Positions 41,701 to 50,607 of a stretch of 64,000 bases of DNA are shown here, in pieces. The stretch comes from Bacteroidaceae bacterium (GTDB lineage: Bacteria > Bacteroidota > Bacteroidia > Bacteroidales > Bacteroidaceae): positions 1-64,000 of the forward strand of contig JAFTUK010000029.1 in the NCBI GenBank assembly GCA_017466325.1, read 5' to 3'. The position numbers were made by a program, and so were the translations under genes. Under the pieces are notes generated by a model, which saw only the letters and a program-made list of their open reading frames with translations, ran no database searches and was not told the origin of the DNA. The number at the start of each line of letters is the position of its first letter. The first letter of the stretch is position 1.

Positions 41701-43476
41701 TTACTGGATGTTCATCTCAAACGGCATGCGTGCCTGGATGCGGTCGGCATCCTTCACGTTGCGCACCAGGGAGTAGACGGCATAGCCCTCGCCCAGCAGT
41801 TCGCGCAACTCGCTGTCCAGGTATCCGCCCTTTGTCTGGTTCAGCAACTGTTCGAAGGGATTGTCGGCACCGGGATAGGGCACGGCACGGAACTTCTCCA
41901 CCTTGGCCAGTTCTGCGGCATGTGCCACGGCATCGTCCAGGTTGCCCAACTCGTCCACAAGGCCGATGTTCAGGCCCTGCTCGCCTGTCCACACGCGACC
42001 CTCGGCAATCAACTTCACGCTGTCCTGAGCCATGCCGCGGCCGTCGGCCACACGCTTGGTGAAGAGGTCATAACCGCGGTTTATCATCTTCTGCATCTGG
42101 GCGCTCTCGGCCTCGTTGAAGGGGCGTGCCATGGTGCCTATATCGGACATCTCGTTGGTCTTCACCACGTCAAACTTCAGGCCTATCTTCTCGGTCATCA
42201 GTTCGCTCACGTCTGGAATCATGCCGAAGATGCCAATGGAACCGGTCAGTGTGGTAGGCTCGGCAAAGATGCGGTTGGCGGCACAACTGATGTAGTATCC
42301 GCCACTGGCTGCCATGCCGCCCATGCTCACCACCACGGGTTTCTTCTCCTTCAGCAGGCACACCTCGCGCCATATCTGCTCGCTGGCAAAGGCACTGCCG
42401 CCGGGACTGTTCACGCGTATTACCACGGCCTTCACATCGTCGTCCTCGCGCAGGTCCTGAAGGTCCTTTATCATCTTCTCGCCCACTATCTGGTGCTCCT
42501 GGCTCATGCCGAGGCCCGTGCCCTGGCTCTGCACAATCTCGCCATAGGCATAGTAGACGGCCACCTGCTCGTCCACCTTCTCGTCCAGTGTCTCGCTCTT
42601 TGCCACATCGGCCACGGAGGCGAATACCAAGTCGTCGTCCTCGTCCTCAAGGCCACTCTTCTCGCGCAGGATGGCCTTCACCTCGTCCATGTAGCAGAGT
42701 TTGTCTACCAGACCTCCGTTCAGGGCCACGGAAGCCTCTGAAATCATTGTCAGCGAATCGGCCAGGGAGTTCAGTTTGCCCACCTCCATGTTACGGCTCT
42801 CGGCCACGTCCTTCAGCATGTTTGTCCAGATGCTGAAGAGGTAGGAGGTAACCTGCTCGCGGTTGGCAGGAGACATCTCGGTGCAGATGAAAGGCTCCAC
42901 GGCACTCTTGTATGTACCCACCTTGAAGACCTGCATCTTCACGCCAATCTTCTCCATCACGTCCTTGTAGAACATGATCTGCGAAGCCATGCCGCCGAAG
43001 TCCACGTTGCCCTCGGGGTTAAGCAGTACGGAGTCGGCCACGGAGGACAGATAGTAGGCCGTCTTGCCATAGGAGTCGCCATAGGCAACCACCCACTTGC
43101 CGCTCTCCTTGAACTCCACAAGAGCCTGGCGCAATTCCTGTGCCATACCGGGGTTGGCGCCCATGGCACCGCCCTCCAGATATACGCCGATGATGTTCTC
43201 GTTCTTGGCGGCCTTGTCCAGTGCCAGCAGGGCATCCTCCAGGGACAGAGCCTTGTTTTCTTCGCCCATGAGAGCGGCGAAGGGATTGGATTCGCTGCGC
43301 TCTGCCAAGGTGCCGGAAAGACCTATGCGCAGGATGCTCTTTTCCTTGATGGGAGCGCTCATGCCCTCCGTTGCCATCATTCCGGCCAGCGAGATGATGC
43401 TGATGATGGTGAACAGCGTCATGGTCAGGAATATACCCACCACGGTTGCCATTGTGTACTTGATGAAACTTTTCAT
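41701..43476 (-). CDS. sppA: signal peptide peptidase SppA, 67-kDa type
   Basis: The 591-residue membrane serine protease degrades cleaved signal peptides. It has one N-terminal membrane segment (about 7-35) and two tandem S49 domains. The N-terminal domain carries the Lys region VVAYGDSYGKTAYYLSSVAD and the C-terminal domain the nucleophile Ser in MGGMAASGGYYISCAA. ATG 43476 is chosen because it places the membrane anchor at the N terminus. Confidence 0.94.
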   Translation of the reverse strand: MKSFIKYTMATVVGIFLTMTLFTIISIISLAGMMATEGMSAPIKEKSILRIGLSGTLAERSESNPFAALMGEENKALSLEDALLALDKAAKNENIIGVYLEGGAMGANPGMAQELRQALVEFKESGKWVVAYGDSYGKTAYYLSSVADSVLLNPEGNVDFGGMASQIMFYKDVMEKIGVKMQVFKVGTYKSAVEPFICTEMSPANREQVTSYLFSIWTNMLKDVAESRNMEVGKLNSLADSLTMISEASVALNGGLVDKLCYMDEVKAILREKSGLEDEDDDLVFASVADVAKSETLDEKVDEQVAVYYAYGEIVQSQGTGLGMSQEHQIVGEKMIKDLQDLREDDDVKAVVIRVNSPGGSAFASEQIWREVCLLKEKKPVVVSMGGMAASGGYYISCAANRIFAEPTTLTGSIGIFGMIPDVSELMTEKIGLKFDVVKTNEMSDIGTMARPFNEAESAQMQKMINRGYDLFTKRVADGRGMAQDSVKLIAEGRVWTGEQGLNIGLVDELGNLDDAVAHAAELAKVEKFRAVPYPGADNPFEQLLNQTKGGYLDSELRELLGEGYAVYSLVRNVKDADRIQARMPFEMNIQ

Positions 43477-43977
43477 AGTGTATTGATGTTTTGTTTGTTT
43501 TCCTTTCCTGTGCATTAGACGCACATTCAACGCACAAAATTACATCTTTTTGGCGAAATTCAGCACACTTGCAAGCAAAAATATCATTCCACCGCATCAT
43601 TTTGTCATTTGTCAAGCCAGGCAAGAGAGAGTCGCTCACCAGCCCTCTCCCGTGGGGGCGTTCCGTTTTGGAACATCCTGCACAGAGGCGGGACTCACGC
43701 CCAGGCCTACGGACGATATGCCTTGCAAATAGGTCATCTCCCCCTACCGTTGTACGACCTGTTTCGTTTGTAATCCTAAAGTTCCGCTCATTCTTCAGGA
43801 AAAAGCACCAGTTCGCTCTACGAATCCTCCCCCTGTGCGCCAAGTGGATTTTGGGGGAGACAAGCATTTGTATCAGCAAGTCAAAGAACGCTATTCTGAG
43901 GAGGGGGCCCTGTTTTAGGGCGTCATCTGCTATCCCTCCGAATACGATGCAAAGATACAACATCTATTTTGCACAAA

Positions 43978-44010
43978 GTGACTTAGAGTGACTTAGAGCG
44001 ACTTAGAGCG
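43978..44010. repeat. 10-bp tandem array
   Basis: gtgacttaga is present twice, then gcgacttaga and gcg, in 10-bp phase. Confidence 0.9.
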
Positions 44011-44099
44011 AAATAATCTATGAGCGGTCAACCTTTCCAGTGAAAGTAGTCAACTTTACTCAGACGAGAGAGTCAACCTTTTCAGGAAAAGACACACCG

Positions 44100-44261
44100 T
44101 TAACAGATTAACAGTTTAACAGTTAGAAATTATGCTACCACCCCCTCACGGACGGAATACATGGTAAAATATAATTTATATTATATATATATAATATAAA
44201 ATTTTTTCTCAACATCAGTAGCACAGGACATTTTATAACTGTTAAACTGTTAATCTGTTAA
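44100..44261. repeat. 26-bp perfect inverted repeat around an AT-rich core
   Basis: The arm 44100-44125 (ttaacagattaacagttt..., internally repetitive) is the exact reverse complement of 44236-44261. Between them lies a stretch of almost pure A/T with alternating TA (about 44164-44208). No gene or terminator function is evident. Confidence 0.92.
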
Positions 44262-44699
44262 TGGCAAGAATATTGATGTAAAGATAATTCGATCTCAACT
44301 AATATTTGACAAGAAGCGGGCAGCGGTTAGCAAATTTTACACCAACGCTCACATTCGCCCGATACAATGCACCCAACCTATATTGCTATTCCATTGTTAC
44401 ACAGCGCCTTATGTTGCATTTTCATACACCTTCTGTATGCAAATTTGGTTTCATAGGGGACTTCTTTACGTACCGTTGCACTATCAGCAAGGAACTGACA
44501 TATTGTCAGGTCTTCAGCAACACATGTTCAGGGCATAGTCCACACGAGGAATAAGCCTGGATAAAACGAGGATTTCCGCCCTGTACTGACACAGAACATG
44601 TGTAAAGAATTTTCACCAAACGGTTAGTCATAGCCACTATACCCCCACCCCACCCCTTTTGCATTGAATTTTGCAAGAAAAAACGAGGAAAATGAGCAC

Positions 44700-44737
44700 A
44701 AAAAAAACACCCACAGGGGCATACCTATGAGTGTTTT
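44700..44737 (-). terminator. terminator of the bcp-rfbC-rfbB unit
   Basis: On the minus strand a 14-bp stem (44724-44737 with 44704-44717, two G-U pairs) is followed by T8 (44700-44707), about 55 bp past the rfbB stop. Confidence 0.9.
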
Positions 44738-44792
44738 GATGGGGTAAACGCTAATGACCGATTTGGGTTAAAAACCGGGTAACGGACAGGCA

Positions 44793-45929
44793 CTATCGTC
44801 CTGCATACATGCTTTCGTAGTACTTCTCGTACTCGCCGGAGGTGATGTTGTCCATCCATTCCTGGTTGTCGAGATACCATCTTACCGTCTTTTCTATGCC
44901 CTTCTCGAACTGAAGGCTGGGTTCCCAACCGAGTTCCTTCTGGAGTTTGGTTGAATCGATGGCATAGCGGAGGTCGTGGCCGGCACGGTCGGTGACATAG
45001 GTAATCAGTTCGAGCGACGAACCCTCGGGATTGCCCAGCAGACGGTCCACGGTCTTTATCATCACCTTGATCAGGTCTATGTTCTTCCACTCGTTGAAGC
45101 CGCCGATGTTGTATGTCTCTGCCGTCTTGCCCTCATGGAAAATAAGGTCTATGGCACGTGCGTGGTCCTCCACATAGAGCCAGTCGCGCACGTTCTCGCC
45201 CTTGCCGTAGACGGGAAGGGGACGGCGATGGCGGATGTTGTTGATGAACAGGGGGATCAGTTTCTCGGGGAACTGGTAGGGGCCGTAGTTGTTGGAGCAG
45301 TTGGTGACAATGGTGGGCATGCCGTAGGTGTCGTGATAGGCACGCACGAAATGGTCGCTGCTTGCCTTGGCGGCAGAATAGGGCGAATGGGGGTTGTACT
45401 TGGTGGTTTCGTAGAAGAAATCCGTGCCGTAGGCCAGGTGGTGCTCCGAAGACGAGGCGGTGGTGGTGAACGGCGGTTCAATGCCCTCGGGATGGGTGAG
45501 TTCCAGTGCGCCGTACACCTCGTCGGTGGAGATGTGGTAGAAGCGCTTTCCTTCGTACCGCTCGGGCAGTGACTCCCAGTAGAGTTTGGCCGCCTGGAGG
45601 AGGCTCAGCGTGCCCATCACGTTGGTGCGGGCAAAGGTGAAGGGGTCCTTAATGCTACGGTCAACGTGGCTCTCGGCGGCCAGGTGTATGATGCCGTCCA
45701 CCTTCTCCTCCTGCATGAGGGCATAGAAGGCCTCGAAGTCGCAGATGTCCATGCGCACGAACTTGTAGTTGGGGCGGTCCTCCACGTCCTTCAGGTTTGC
45801 CAGATTGCCGGCATAGGTAAGTTTGTCAAGATTGATGATATTGTAGTCGGGGTACTTGTTCACGAACAGGCGTACCACATGGCTGCCTATGAATCCGGCT
45901 CCACCGGTGATGACTATGCTTCTCTTCAT
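44793..45929 (-). CDS. rfbB: dTDP-glucose 4,6-dehydratase
   Basis: The 378-residue SDR enzyme converts dTDP-glucose to dTDP-4-keto-6-deoxyglucose. It shows GGAGFIGSHVVR (NAD binding), HLAAESHVDRSI, the STDEVYGAL active site with YSAAKASSDH (YxxxK), and NCSNNYGPYQFPEKL. The ATG at 45929 matches the family N terminus MKRSIVITGGAG. It is the last gene of the unit, 13 bp behind rfbC. Confidence 0.97.
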   Translation of the reverse strand: MKRSIVITGGAGFIGSHVVRLFVNKYPDYNIINLDKLTYAGNLANLKDVEDRPNYKFVRMDICDFEAFYALMQEEKVDGIIHLAAESHVDRSIKDPFTFARTNVMGTLSLLQAAKLYWESLPERYEGKRFYHISTDEVYGALELTHPEGIEPPFTTTASSSEHHLAYGTDFFYETTKYNPHSPYSAAKASSDHFVRAYHDTYGMPTIVTNCSNNYGPYQFPEKLIPLFINNIRHRRPLPVYGKGENVRDWLYVEDHARAIDLIFHEGKTAETYNIGGFNEWKNIDLIKVMIKTVDRLLGNPEGSSLELITYVTDRAGHDLRYAIDSTKLQKELGWEPSLQFEKGIEKTVRWYLDNQEWMDNITSGEYEKYYESMYAGR

Positions 45930-45942
45930 TTTCGCCTCTGCG

Positions 45943-46509
45943 TTATTGGTTATGTGGATAGGTGAAGGGGCTCTTGAAATCCACGAGCATGCCATGGCGC
46001 GTGTCCTTCTCTGACAGGATGGCCTTGTCCGTGGGTATGCGCCAGTCAATGCCCAGACTTCCGTCCAGGATGCTGATGCCGTCGTCTGCCTCGGGATGGT
46101 AGAACTCGTCGCACTTGTACTGGAAGACGGCCGTTTCGCTCAGCACGGCAAAACCGTGGGCGAAGCCCTTGGAAATGAAGAACTGGCGGTGGTTCTCGGC
46201 GGAGAGTTCCACGGCAACGTGCTGCCCGTAGGTGGGCGACCCGAGGCGTATGTCCACGGCCACGTCGAGCACCCGGCCGCTGACACAACGCACCAGCTTC
46301 GTCTGCGTGTAGGGCGGGCGCTGGAAGTGGAGGCCGCGCATCACGCCATAGGTGCTCATGCTTTCGTTGTCCTGCACGAAACGGACGGGTCCCACCTTCT
46401 CTTCAAACTCGCGCTGGGAGAAGGATTCAAAGAAGTATCCTCGTACGTCCTTGAAGATACGGGGCTCCAATATGAGCAGACCCTCGATGCCTGTCTCAAT
46501 TACGTTCAT
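45943..46509 (-). CDS. rfbC: dTDP-4-dehydrorhamnose 3,5-epimerase
   Basis: The 188-residue cupin epimerase has PRIFKDVRGYFFESF, the catalytic-site strands GVMRGLHFQRPPYTQTKLVR, VAVDIRLGSPTYG, and the late FYHPEADDGISILDG. Its start overlaps the end of bcp by 14 bp, so the two are translationally coupled. Confidence 0.97.
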   Translation of the reverse strand: MNVIETGIEGLLILEPRIFKDVRGYFFESFSQREFEEKVGPVRFVQDNESMSTYGVMRGLHFQRPPYTQTKLVRCVSGRVLDVAVDIRLGSPTYGQHVAVELSAENHRQFFISKGFAHGFAVLSETAVFQYKCDEFYHPEADDGISILDGSLGIDWRIPTDKAILSEKDTRHGMLVDFKSPFTYPHNQ

Positions 46510-46963
46510 TTATATAAGAAAGTATCTGTTCGGCGTGAATCTTGGTCTTTATCTCCTTTGGCGTGAAAATCTTCTCTATCACTCCGTCCTCGTTTACCAG
46601 ATAGGTGGTGCGCAGGGTACCAATGGTGCGTCGTCCGCATGCCACCTTCTCGCCCCAGCATCCGAGCAGTTGGAGAAGCGTGGTGTCCGTGTCGGCAATC
46701 AGGGGGAATTCCAGCCCCTGTGCCTCGGCAAACTTCTTCTGCAACCCCTCCCTGTCCTTGCTCACGCCGATGATGCTGTAGCCAGCCGCCTCCAATTCGG
46801 CCTTGTGTGCCTGCAGGGAGCAAGCCTCAGCGGTGCAGCCGCTGGTGTTGGCCTTGGGGTAAGAGTAGAGCACTATCTTGCGCCCCTTGTAGTCGCTGGC
46901 CTTTATCTCGTTGCCGTCCTGGTCCTTGCCCAGGACTTCGGGTATTCTGTCTCCTACGTTCAT
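46496..46963 (-). CDS. bcp: thioredoxin-dependent thiol peroxidase (Bcp/PrxQ)
   Basis: The 155-residue peroxiredoxin has the peroxidatic Cys43 and resolving Cys48 in SGCTAEACSL. The usual P-G-C context is S-G-C here (KANTSGC for KDNTPGC), an unusual exchange next to the active site. It removes peroxides in the cytosol. It begins 16 bp after the kbl terminator and overlaps rfbC; its own promoter was not found. Confidence 0.93.
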   Translation of the reverse strand: MNVGDRIPEVLGKDQDGNEIKASDYKGRKIVLYSYPKANTSGCTAEACSLQAHKAELEAAGYSIIGVSKDREGLQKKFAEAQGLEFPLIADTDTTLLQLLGCWGEKVACGRRTIGTLRTTYLVNEDGVIEKIFTPKEIKTKIHAEQILSYINERN

Positions 46964-46978
46964 GTGCGTCTTGTTGTC

Positions 46979-47020
46979 AAAAAAAGTCCCCGAACCGTCG
47001 GCAATGGCGGAGTCGGGGAC
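46979..47020 (-). terminator. terminator of kbl
   Basis: On the minus strand GTCCCCGACTCCG pairs with CGGTTCGGGGAC (47008-47020 with 46986-46997), followed by T7. It lies immediately upstream of the bcp start. Confidence 0.9.
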
Positions 47021-47064
47021 GGTATAATGCTTAATTCTGATTTCTTGCGCTCGATGGGGGTGAA

Positions 47065-48252
47065 TTACTTCAGCACGCCCATTTCCTTACCGATCTTGGT
47101 GAAGGCAGCGATACACTTGTCCAGATGCTCACGCTCGTGGCCGGCAGAAACCTGCACGCGGATACGTGCCTGGCCCTTGGGAACTACGGGATAGTAGAAG
47201 CCCGTCACGTAGATACCCTCGTCCTGCAGACGTGCGGCGAAGTCCTGGCTCAACTTGGCATCGTAGAGCATAACGGCGCAGATGGCGCTCTGTGTGGGCT
47301 TGATGTCGAAGCCGGCTGCTATCATCTTGTCGCGGAAGTAGTTTACGTTCTCCACCAACTTGTCGTGGATGGCGTTGCTCTCCTTGAGCATGCGGAACAT
47401 CTCTATGCCTGCGCCCACGAGAGAGGGAGCCAGAGAGTTGGAGAAGAGGTAGGGACGGCTGCGCTGGCGCAACAGGTCGATAATCTCCTTCTTGCCGGTG
47501 GTGAAGCCACCCATGGCACCGCCGAAACTCTTGCCCAGTGTGCCGGTGTAGATGTCCACACGGTCGTAGGTGTTGAAGAACTCGCTCACGCCATGACCGG
47601 TAGCGCCAACCACACCTGCAGAGTGGCTCTCGTCCACCATCACCAGTGCATCGTACTTCTCTGCCAGGTCACAGATCTTGTCCATGGGAGCCACGTTGCC
47701 GTCCATAGAGAACACACCGTCGGTAACGATGATGCGGAAACGCTGGGCCTGAGCCTCCTGAAGGCACTTCTCCAGTTCCTCCATGTTGGCATTGGCATAG
47801 CGGTAGCGCTTTGCCTTGCACAGACGCACGCCGTCGATGATGGAAGCGTGGTTCAGGGCATCGGAGATGATGGCGTCCTCGTCGGTCAGCAGAGGTTCGA
47901 ACACACCGCCGTTAGCATCAAAGCAAGCGGCATACAGGATGGTGTCCTCGGTCTTGAAGTATTCGCTGATTTCAGCCTCCAGAACCTTGTGGATGTCGGC
48001 AGTACCGCAGATGAAGCGCACGCTGGACATACCGAAGCCGCGGCTGTCCAGAGCCTTCTTGGCAGCCTCGATGAGGCGGGGATGGTTGGAGAGGCCCAGA
48101 TAGTTGTTGGCACAGAAGTTCAGCACTTCCTTGCCAGCCACCTGGATTTCAGCCTGCTGGGGGCTCTCTATCAAACGCTCGTTCTTGTAAAGTCCTGCTT
48201 CCTTGATCTCTGCCAAAGTCTGGCAAAGATGTTCTTTCATTTTTCCGTACAT
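47065..48252 (-). CDS. kbl: glycine C-acetyltransferase (2-amino-3-ketobutyrate CoA ligase)
   Basis: The 395-residue PLP enzyme of the alpha-oxoamine synthase family cleaves 2-amino-3-ketobutyrate with CoA to glycine and acetyl-CoA in threonine breakdown. It shows NFCANNYLGLSNHP, the substrate region SVRFICGT, VMVDESHSAG, the PLP Lys in TGTLGKSFGGAMGG and FSNSLAPS. Threonine dehydrogenase is not next to it. The gene has its own promoter and terminator. Confidence 0.96.
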   Translation of the reverse strand: MYGKMKEHLCQTLAEIKEAGLYKNERLIESPQQAEIQVAGKEVLNFCANNYLGLSNHPRLIEAAKKALDSRGFGMSSVRFICGTADIHKVLEAEISEYFKTEDTILYAACFDANGGVFEPLLTDEDAIISDALNHASIIDGVRLCKAKRYRYANANMEELEKCLQEAQAQRFRIIVTDGVFSMDGNVAPMDKICDLAEKYDALVMVDESHSAGVVGATGHGVSEFFNTYDRVDIYTGTLGKSFGGAMGGFTTGKKEIIDLLRQRSRPYLFSNSLAPSLVGAGIEMFRMLKESNAIHDKLVENVNYFRDKMIAAGFDIKPTQSAICAVMLYDAKLSQDFAARLQDEGIYVTGFYYPVVPKGQARIRVQVSAGHEREHLDKCIAAFTKIGKEMGVLK

Positions 48253-48289
48253 AGTCAGTTTAGATTTAGAAGTTTTGGTTATTACGACC

Positions 48290-48320
48290 CAAAGTTACGC
48301 TTTTTTGTCCAAACGGCAAA
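48290..48320 (-). promoter_or_regulatory. promoter of kbl
   Basis: On the minus strand TTTG (48317-48320), 19 bp and TAACTTTG (48290-48297). Confidence 0.8.
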
Positions 48321-48442
48321 ACCAAAACACGCTTTATTTCCACAAATGTACGCTCATCATGTATACAAAAGACAAGAACCGGGACTTTTTAGCAAAAAAA
48401 AACTAATAAGCACGCACAAGTGTTTACGTATGCAAAAACAAA

Positions 48443-48474
48443 TTTGGGGGATAACGCAATATGATATACTTTTG
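48443..48474 (+). promoter_or_regulatory. promoter of the PepSY-like gene
   Basis: TTTG (48443-48446), 20 bp and TACTTTTG (48467-48474). Confidence 0.8.
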
Positions 48475-48586
48475 AACAGCAAAACAGAGGTTGTGACCAC
48501 ACAAGGCACCTCTGCCGGCGAGAGACACATCATATATATAATATAAAGGACAATCATATCAGAAACACACAAAACAAATACACATT

Positions 48587-49036
48587 ATGAAAAAGTCATC
48601 ATTACTTTGCGCCCTGGTTGCAATCCTGGCAACCCTCACATTCCAGACAATTCAGGCACAGAACTACAAAGGCATACCCCAGAACGCCAAGGAATACATT
48701 GCAAAGCACTTCAAGGGGTTCAACATCAGCCACTACGAGATGGACAAGGACATCCTCGACGTTGAGCACAAGGTTTACGTAAGCGACAACAGGACAACCT
48801 ACAAACTGGACTTCGACAAGAGAGGCAATGTGACAGACATCGAGTCGACAGACGACAAGACCCCCCTGCCCAACTCCATCCTCCCCGTGAAGATAACACA
48901 GCACGTGAAGGGCAAGTTCCCCCATGCCAAGATTATCGAATGGAAGAAGAAGAAGAACACCCAGGTAGTGGAACTGACCAACGACATGGAACTCGTCTTT
49001 GACGGCAAGGGCAACTTCCTCCGCATAGACGACTAA
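48587..49036 (+). CDS. exported PepSY-like (DUF2874-type) protein
   Basis: The 149-residue product has a signal peptide (to about residue 24). Two PepSY-like alpha/beta repeats follow: IPQNAKEYIAKHFKGFNISHYEMDK with YKLDFDKRGNVTDI, and ILPVKITQHVKGKFPHAKI with VVELTNDMELVFDGKG. Such small periplasmic proteins are frequent in Bacteroidales and may inhibit or bind proteases or ligands; the role is not known. The gene is a single unit with promoter and strong terminator. Confidence 0.88.
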   Translation: MKKSSLLCALVAILATLTFQTIQAQNYKGIPQNAKEYIAKHFKGFNISHYEMDKDILDVEHKVYVSDNRTTYKLDFDKRGNVTDIESTDDKTPLPNSILPVKITQHVKGKFPHAKIIEWKKKKNTQVVELTNDMELVFDGKGNFLRIDD

Positions 49037-49077
49037 GCCCCTCCCGCAGAAATAACTCTTAATCATAATAATGGCAA

Positions 49078-49123
49078 ATACCGCCAGGAGCGCCCAAAAG
49101 GGACTCCGGCGGTATTTTTTTTT
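49078..49123 (+). terminator. terminator of the PepSY-like gene
   Basis: ATACCGCC pairs with GGCGGTAT, extended by GGAG/CTCC and CCC/GGG with a small bulge, followed by T9 (49115-49123) and then G8. Confidence 0.93.
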
Positions 49124-49131
49124 GGGGGGGG

Positions 49132-49185
49132 CGGAGTACTCGGAATAGTCGGAATACTCGGAGTACTCAGATTACTAAGATTACT
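49132..49185. repeat. 9-bp tandem array, six units
   Basis: cggagtact, cggaatagt, cggaatact, cggagtact, cagattact and aagattact run in 9-bp phase up to the ugd stop codon. Confidence 0.92.
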
Positions 49186-49188
49186 CCA

Positions 49189-50544
49189 CTAATCCCTGCG
49201 GAAAATGTCGCGCGTATAGACCTTGTCCTGCACGTCGTCCAGTATGGCGTCGTACCTGTTGGCAATGATGGCACGGCTCATCCGCTTGAACTTCTCCATG
49301 TCGTTCACCACGAGGGAACCGAAGAAGGTGCTTCCGTCCTCCAGCGTGGGTTCGTATATCACCACCTGCGCACCCTTGGCCTTGATGCGCTTCATGATGC
49401 CCTGGATGGCACTCTGGCGGAAGTTGTCCGAATTGGACTTCATCGTCAGGCGGTAGATGCCCACGACGGGGACATCGCCCGTCTCGCGAGAGGCGGAACC
49501 CAGGTACTGGTTGTTGTTGCTATAGCCGTACCAACCAGCCTTGCGGAGGACGGCATCGGCAATATAGTCCTTTCGGGTGCGGTTGCTCTCCACTATGGCC
49601 GTCATCATCTGCTGGGGCACGTCCTGATAGTTGGCCAGGAGTTGCTTGGTGTCCTTGGGCAGGCAGTATCCGCCATAGCCGAAACTGGGGTTGTTGTAGT
49701 GCGTGCCTATGCGGGGGTCAAGCCCTATGCCCTGGATGATGGCCGCGGAATCCAGACCCTTCATCTCGGCATAGGTGTCCAGTTCGTTGAAATAACTGAC
49801 TCTGAGCGCCAGGTATGTGTTGGCAAAGAGTTTCACCGCCTCGGCCTCCTTCATGCCCATGAACAGGCAGGGGATGTCCTTTTTCAGCGCACCCTCCCGA
49901 AGAAGCATGGCAAAGGTATGCGCCGCCTCCTCCAAATCCTCGGGCGCCACGTTTCTGATGGCTTCGTTGTGCCTTTCGTCCTCATCCTCGGCACTGAGCA
50001 TCTTGGGGAAGCCCACGATGATGCGCGAGGGATAGAGATTGTCGTACAGGGCCTTGCTCTCGCGCAGGAATTCGGGCGAGAAGAGCAGGCGGAACTTCCT
50101 GTCCGTCCAACCGCGGCGGGCGAAGAGTTCGGCATACTTCGCATACAGGCTCCGGCAATAGCCCACGGGGATGGTGGATTTTATCACCATCGTTGCCTCG
50201 GGATTTACCTCCAGCACCAGGTCGATAACGTCCTCTATGTGGTGCGTGTCGAAGAAGTTCTTCACGGGGTCGTAGTTCGTAGGGGCCGCTATCACCACAA
50301 AGTCGGCATCGGCATAAGCAGAGCGGCCGTCCAAAGTGGCGGTAAGGTCCAACTGCTTCTCTGCAAAGTACTTCTCTATGTATTCGTCCTGTATGGGGGA
50401 TATGCGGCGGTTTATCTTGTCCACCTTCTCCGGTATTACATCCACGGCGGTCACCTGGTGGTTCTGCGCCAAAAGGGTGGCTATGCTAAGCCCGACGTAT
50501 CCCGTGCCGGCAACGGCTATCCTCAGGTCCTCAAAGTTTCTCAT
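49189..50544 (-). CDS. ugd: UDP-glucose 6-dehydrogenase (UDP-sugar dehydrogenase)
   Basis: The 451-residue enzyme oxidises UDP-glucose to UDP-glucuronate for polysaccharides. It shows the NAD motif [10 protein letters not shown] (11-20), [21 protein letters not shown] and the catalytic Cys294 in [11 protein letters not shown]. It is the last gene of a five-gene unit (MBOAT, DHHW, radical SAM, rfbA, ugd), 63 bp behind rfbA. Confidence 0.95.
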   Translation of the reverse strand: MRNFEDLRIAVAGTGYVGLSIATLLAQNHQVTAVDVIPEKVDKINRRISPIQDEYIEKYFAEKQLDLTATLDGRSAYADADFVVIAAPTNYDPVKNFFDTHHIEDVIDLVLEVNPEATMVIKSTIPVGYCRSLYAKYAELFARRGWTDRKFRLLFSPEFLRESKALYDNLYPSRIIVGFPKMLSAEDEDERHNEAIRNVAPEDLEEAAHTFAMLLREGALKKDIPCLFMGMKEAEAVKLFANTYLALRVSYFNELDTYAEMKGLDSAAIIQGIGLDPRIGTHYNNPSFGYGGYCLPKDTKQLLANYQDVPQQMMTAIVESNRTRKDYIADAVLRKAGWYGYSNNNQYLGSASRETGDVPVVGIYRLTMKSNSDNFRQSAIQGIMKRIKAKGAQVVIYEPTLEDGSTFFGSLVVNDMEKFKRMSRAIIANRYDAILDDVQDKVYTRDIFRRD

Positions 50545-50607
50545 TATCTGTGTATGTCTTTTAGTGCCATGCCCACACTATTTGTAAGGTATGGGCAGCC
50601 TCCCTTT

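Larger units (their letters stand above)
43477..44792. other. long non-coding region with inverted repeats
   Basis: No supported gene lies in these 1.3 kb. Next to sppA a TAATTTTG -7 box (43535-43542, minus strand) may start its transcript. Then follow a REP-like stretch near 43640, a 10-bp array (43978-44010), three gtcaacct(t)tt-like units with 23-bp period (about 44027-44095), the 26-bp inverted repeat around an AT-rich core (44100-44261) and the terminator of rfbB (44700-44737). The short open frames of 80-170 codons here lack recognisable features and read through the repeats. Confidence 0.7.
48253..48586. other. divergent promoter region of kbl and the PepSY-like gene
   Basis: The spacer holds one full promoter in each direction (minus 48290-48320, plus 48443-48474). 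The leader of the plus gene is about 105 nt long with an AT-rich part (atatatataatata near 48530). No gene is seen. Confidence 0.75.

Noticed and set aside
43491-43991. 166-codon frame in the spacer upstream of sppA
   Set aside because: It reads through REP-like sequence, has no domain and no promoter in its direction.
44100-44261. Replication origin at the inverted repeat
   Set aside because: No DnaA boxes of TTATCCACA type and no dnaA, dnaN or parAB genes nearby. Reported only as an unexplained inverted repeat.
44306-44554. 82-codon frame in the gene-free region
   Set aside because: Its composition is unlike the neighbouring genes, there is no promoter, and no known pattern.
47125-48546. 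473-codon open frame opposite kbl
   Set aside because: kbl has all PLP motifs; the reverse frame runs on into the promoter region.
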